Source of the DNA: DATFVJ01 sp963727015
GTDB lineage: Bacteria; Actinomycetota; Actinomycetes; Streptosporangiales; Streptosporangiaceae
Reading direction: 5' to 3'
NCBI GenBank assembly: GCA_963727015.1
Contig: CAVSEV010000010.1
Coordinates: 124,001-188,000 of the forward strand
Length of the DNA stretch: 64,000 nt
Made by a program: the position numbers and the translations under genes. The notes beneath the pieces were generated by a model. It ran no database searches. It was not told where the DNA came from and saw only the letters and a list, made by a program, of their open reading frames with translations. Of the stretch, positions 61,125 through 64,000 are shown in pieces. Each line of letters starts with the position of its first letter. Position 1 is the first letter of the stretch.

Positions 61125-61502
61125 ATGGCGCATCAGAACCCGGGATCCAGGCATCCTGTCACCTGGGCCGTGCTCATCATCCTGATACTCGCGCCGATCG
61201 CTGGCACCCTGTGGGTGCCTTTCTACGCACGTGCCACGCCCAAGGTCGCCGACTTCCCGTTCTTCTACTGGTATCAGCTGATCTGGGTGCCGATTGTCGC
61301 GGTCACGAGCGCACTCGCCTACATCCTGATGCGCCGCACCGGGCACCCACGGGGCGGCCCAGCCGCGCGCGGCAGACCGGCCGGACCGGGCAGACCGGCC
61401 GGACCGGGCAGACCGGCCGGACCGGGCAGACCCGGCGGACCGGCCGGACCCGGGACAGCACCTCGACGGACCGGCGGTCAAGGAGGGGTGCAGACGCCAT
61501 GA
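61125..61502 (+). CDS. DUF3311-family membrane protein, partner of SSS symporter
   Basis: A 125-residue protein with two membrane helices (VTWAVLIILILAPIAGTLWV, FFYWYQLIWVPIVAVTSALA) and a Gly/Pro/Arg tail coded by 18-bp repeats. DUF3311 proteins are typically encoded next to sodium:solute symporters (MctP/ActP-like) and may be small subunits. ATG 61125 (AAAGGAAAG upstream); its stop overlaps the symporter start (ATGA). Confidence 0.9.
   Translation: MAHQNPGSRHPVTWAVLIILILAPIAGTLWVPFYARATPKVADFPFFYWYQLIWVPIVAVTSALAYILMRRTGHPRGGPAARGRPAGPGRPAGPGRPAGPGRPGGPAGPGTAPRRTGGQGGVQTP
61372..61445. repeat. 18-bp tandem repeat in DUF3311 gene
   Basis: About four copies of AGACCGGCCGGACCGGGC within the C-terminal coding part. 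Confidence 0.85.
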
Positions 61503-63169
61503 CCGGCCACATCAACGCCGTCTCCTTCTCGATCTTCGTCGTCCTCCTCCTCGTCGTCACACTGGTCGGCTTCGCGGCCGCGCGGTGGCGGCGCGCCGAG
61601 AACATGCTGCACCTGAATGAATGGGGTCTCGGCGGCCGCAGTTTCGGCACGTTTATCACCTGGTTCCTGCTCGGCGGTGACCTATACACCGCCTACACGT
61701 TCGTCGCCGTGCCCGCGCTGATCTTCGGCGTGGGATCAGCGGGATTCTTCGCCGTCCCATACACGATCATCGTGTTCCCGATCGTGTTCGTGTTCATGCC
61801 GCGGCTGTGGTCCGTCTCGCACGTGCACGGCTACATCACCCCGGCCGACTTCGTCCGCGGGCGTTACGGATCACGCGGCCTTTCGCTGGCAGTGGCGCTC
61901 ACCGGAATTCTCGCCACGATGCCCTACATCGCCCTGCAACTCGTGGGCATCCAGGTTGTCCTTGACGTAATGGGTCTCGGCGGCGGCACGTCGGCCAGCA
62001 CCTTCGTCAAGGATCTCCCCCTGTTCGTTGCGTTCGTGCTGCTCGCCGCGTACACCTACGTCTCCGGGCTGCGGGCGCCGGCGCTGATCGCTTTTATCAA
62101 GGACACGCTCATCTACGCCGTGATCATCGTGGCGATCATCTACATCCCGATCAAGCTCGGTGGCTGGGGTCACATCTTCAACGTAGCGAACACCCATCTG
62201 AAGACGGTGAACCCCAAGACCGGCAAGCCGTTCGGCTCGCTGGTCACTCCGGCTGCGGGACAGTGGGCCTACGCCACGCTCGCGCTCGGCTCCGCGCTCG
62301 CCCTGTTCATGTACCCGCACGCCGTAACGGGGACGCTCGCCGCCAAGAGCCGTGAGACGATCAGGCGGAACACCGCGCTGCTGCCCGCCTATTCGCTCGT
62401 GCTCGGGTTGATCGCGCTGCTCGGTTACATGGCCCTCGCCGCCAAGGGCGTACCCGCCGCGGTCAAGGCGGGCGGCAACACCCAGCTGGCCGTGCCGCTC
62501 CTGTTCAACGCGACGTTCCCGAGCTGGTTCGCGGGGATAGCGTTCGCCGCGGTCGCGATCGGGGCGCTCGTCCCCGCCGCGATCATGTCGATCGCCGCGG
62601 CCAACCTATTCACCAGGAATGTGTTCGTCGAGTTCATCAAGCCCCACGCCACACCGGAGCTGCAGACGCGCGTGTCACAGCTGACCTCGCTCATCGTCAA
62701 GGCAGGCGCGCTGCTCTTCGTGCTCGCGCTGTCCAAGTCGTTCGCGATCAACCTGCAGCTACTCGGCGGGATATGGATCCTGCAGACCTTCCCCACCATC
62801 GTCGCTGGTCTCTACACGAGGTGGTGCCACCGCTGGGCGCTGCTGACCGGCTGGGCCGTGGCGATGGTGTACGGAACAGTCCAGGCGTACCGTGTGCCGG
62901 TCCCTGGCACACCCGGATCGCATTTCGGCGGCTCCACGGCACCCATCCCGTTCTTCGGCCAGAACGGGTACATCGCGTTGACCGCGTTCGTCATCAACCT
63001 GATCATCGTGGTCGTGCTCACGCTGATCTTCCGTGCGGCCAGGTTGCCGGCCGGCGCCGACGAGACGGCGGCACACCACTACCTCGCCGACACCGGCGAG
63101 GTAGTTGTGCACGAATGGGCAGAAGTGAAGGAGGGACAGATGGCGTCAGGAGCCGAAGGCGCCGCCTGA
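61499..63169 (+). CDS. sodium:solute symporter (MctP-like monocarboxylate transporter)
   Basis: A 556-residue SSS-family symporter with about 13 membrane helices. Typical parts are LNEWGLGGRSFGTFITWFLL at the sodium site, SHVHGYITPADFVRGRYGS, KDTLIYAVIIVAIIYIPIKL, and FMYPHAVTGTLAAKSRETIR. Resembles MctP/MctC transporters of acetate, propionate, pyruvate. ATG 61499 is coupled to the DUF3311 gene. Ends with an extended cytosolic tail. A CATGATCC-family element begins six bases after the stop. Confidence 0.92.
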   Translation: MTGHINAVSFSIFVVLLLVVTLVGFAAARWRRAENMLHLNEWGLGGRSFGTFITWFLLGGDLYTAYTFVAVPALIFGVGSAGFFAVPYTIIVFPIVFVFMPRLWSVSHVHGYITPADFVRGRYGSRGLSLAVALTGILATMPYIALQLVGIQVVLDVMGLGGGTSASTFVKDLPLFVAFVLLAAYTYVSGLRAPALIAFIKDTLIYAVIIVAIIYIPIKLGGWGHIFNVANTHLKTVNPKTGKPFGSLVTPAAGQWAYATLALGSALALFMYPHAVTGTLAAKSRETIRRNTALLPAYSLVLGLIALLGYMALAAKGVPAAVKAGGNTQLAVPLLFNATFPSWFAGIAFAAVAIGALVPAAIMSIAAANLFTRNVFVEFIKPHATPELQTRVSQLTSLIVKAGALLFVLALSKSFAINLQLLGGIWILQTFPTIVAGLYTRWCHRWALLTGWAVAMVYGTVQAYRVPVPGTPGSHFGGSTAPIPFFGQNGYIALTAFVINLIIVVVLTLIFRAARLPAGADETAAHHYLADTGEVVVHEWAEVKEGQMASGAEGAA

Positions 63170-63174
63170 GATGC

Positions 63175-63241
63175 CATGATCCGTTTGCGTGTTAATCTGC
63201 CCCCGCTATTTGCCGGAAACTTAACACCGAAACGGATCATG
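63175..63241. repeat. 67-bp palindromic CATGATCC-family element
   Basis: Arms CATGATCCGTTT / AAACGGATCATG, then GTGTTAA / TTAACAC. Loop contains GCTATTTGCCGGAAACT. Six bases after the symporter stop; may serve as a terminator. Confidence 0.85.
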
Positions 63242-63298
63242 CTTCGGGGCGCGCCACCTGAGTGAGCTTGGAGTGGCCTGAGTTGCGCCAGCGGGGCG

Positions 63299-63565
63299 TG
63301 GGCCGGCGGCGTGGCCGGGGGCGTCGGCCGGGGGCGTGGGCCGGGGGCGTGGGCGCGCGGCGTGGGCTGGGGGCGTGGGCCGGGGGCGTGGGCCGGGGGC
63401 GTGGGCTGGGGGCGTGGGCCGGGGGCGTGGGCCGGGGGCGTGGGCCGGGGGCGTGGGCCGGCGGCGTGGGCGGGGGCGTGGGCCGGGGGCGTGGGCCGGC
63501 GGCGTGGGCGCGCGGCATGGGCGGCGTGGGCGCGCGGCGTGGGCCGGGGGCGTGGGCCGGCCATC
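63299..63565. repeat. 13-bp GC-rich tandem repeat
   Basis: About twenty copies of GTGGGCCGGGGGC and variants. Long open frames on both strands here are compositional, not genes. Confidence 0.9.
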
Positions 63566-63692
63566 CCGCCATTGCAGCGGTAGACGGCGTGCGACCTGAG
63601 GACGCCCGAGACGACGTATCGCCGGAATTGCCCATGCCACCGCCGCGGTCTGGACTGCCACAGGCATGTGACCCGCTGGTAACGTCGGCCGC

Positions 63693-64000
63693 ATGGGCGA
63701 GGCACAGAGCAAGGGCGAGGCACAGAGCCTGAGCGAGGCACCTGGCATCAGCGAGGCACAGAGCAAGGGCGAGGCACAGAGCCTGAGCGAGGCACCTGGC
63801 ATCAGCGGAGCGCAGAGCATGGGCGAGGCACCTGGCATCAGCGAGGCACAGAGCAAGGGCGAGGCACAGAGCCTGAGCGAGGCACCTGGCATCAGCGGGG
63901 CACAGAGCATGGGCGAGGCGCCGGGCATCAGCGCGCAGTGGCTGTCCGGGCACGGCGGTGCGCATGCGGTCGCCGCCGCGCGCCGTCACGGCGTCACCAC
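63693..64000 (+). CDS. probable thiamine-diphosphate-dependent enzyme, N-terminal part; runs off window
   Basis: An open frame from ATG 63693 to the window edge (102 codons). The first 73 residues are Gly/Glu/Ala/Ser repeats (EAQS, EAPGIS units). The part from about residue 80 (WLSGHGGAHAVAAARRHGVT) looks like the beginning of acetolactate-synthase-like ThDP enzymes. No ribosome site at 63693; a later ATG at 63912 could also start it. Identification tentative. Confidence 0.5.
   Translation, partial: MGEAQSKGEAQSLSEAPGISEAQSKGEAQSLSEAPGISGAQSMGEAPGISEAQSKGEAQSLSEAPGISGAQSMGEAPGISAQWLSGHGGAHAVAAARRHGVT
63699..63925. repeat. 54-bp composite tandem repeat in the N-terminus of the last gene
   Basis: About four units, each made of 12-18-bp subunits (GAGGCACAGAGC, GAGGCACCTGGCATCAGC), in frame. 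Confidence 0.85.

Noticed and set aside
63079..63989. Overlapping minus-strand open frames up to 250 codons
   Set aside because: They translate the 13-bp and 54-bp repeats into Pro/Ala/Arg strings and have no domain. Composition explains them.

Overview
The window is chromosomal DNA from a high-GC actinomycete, most likely a spore-forming or filamentous actinobacterium near Streptosporangiales or Streptomyces. Supporting genes are a one-polypeptide 2-oxoglutarate decarboxylase/dehydrogenase (kgd), a WhiB1-type regulator beside a PdtaS-type kinase, a DasR-type GntR regulator, the nickel SOD pair sodN/sodX, a CGNR zinc-finger protein, a SigB/SigF-type sigma factor behind an RsbW-like gene, and KstR/FadE28/FadE29 homologues of steroid catabolism. 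No rRNA, tRNA, CRISPR array, prophage or intact insertion sequence was seen. Unusual are many locus-specific GC-rich minisatellites (9-24 bp and longer units) between genes or inside protein tails, and several families of dispersed palindromic or longer repeats.

Layout. 1-4112: hutU (cut by the window edge) and a LuxR-type ATPase regulator. 4191-7666: a four-gene osmoprotectant ABC importer operon. 7951-10572: a rhomboid-like membrane protein, then a coupled folD-fchA pair in which FolD has lost its cyclohydrolase lysine. 10891-14671: small proteins, a gamma-carbonic anhydrase and a marR-MFS operon with a visible operator. 14740-17943: a decayed steroid side-chain beta-oxidation operon (fadE29-like, internally deleted fadE28-like, remnant of an Ltp2-like thiolase) divergent from a KstR-like TetR gene, with KstR-type operators between. 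18446-23694: gmd plus an uncharacterised coupled glycosyltransferase-methyltransferase-toroid protein operon and a second methyltransferase. 24121-27384: relics (flavin-barrel oxidoreductase, alcohol dehydrogenase), an intact 3Fe-4S ferredoxin, a serpin and a nitrilase-family amidase.

27678-29462: a heavily frameshifted polymorphic-toxin-like gene ending in a calpain-type (C2) protease domain, followed by an intact small DUF6406-like gene. 29773-37233: a large membrane-anchored Asp-box propeller protein, a BlaI regulator, a tyrosine phosphatase, a short-chain dehydrogenase and an ECM4-type glutathione transferase. 37439-48116: kgd, a DUF6104 gene too short for routine ORF calling, a DUF4097-padR operon, a quinone-oxidoreductase-like MDR, vapBC with a perfect operator, malic enzyme and a CGNR protein. 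48437-55227: a universal stress protein with three DosR-like dyads upstream, an IS630 relic, an APC permease, sodX/sodN, the rsbW-like/sigma pair and a membrane protein. 55264-64000: a lipid kinase, whiB1 with a CRP-type site, pdtaS, dasR, a DUF3311-SSS symporter operon and the start of a probable TPP enzyme.

Four otherwise well-conserved genes (serpin, GST, kgd, malic enzyme) each carry one single-base shift in a C/G run or GCC microsatellite. Assembly indels are as likely as real mutations, and those genes should be read as possibly intact in the organism.
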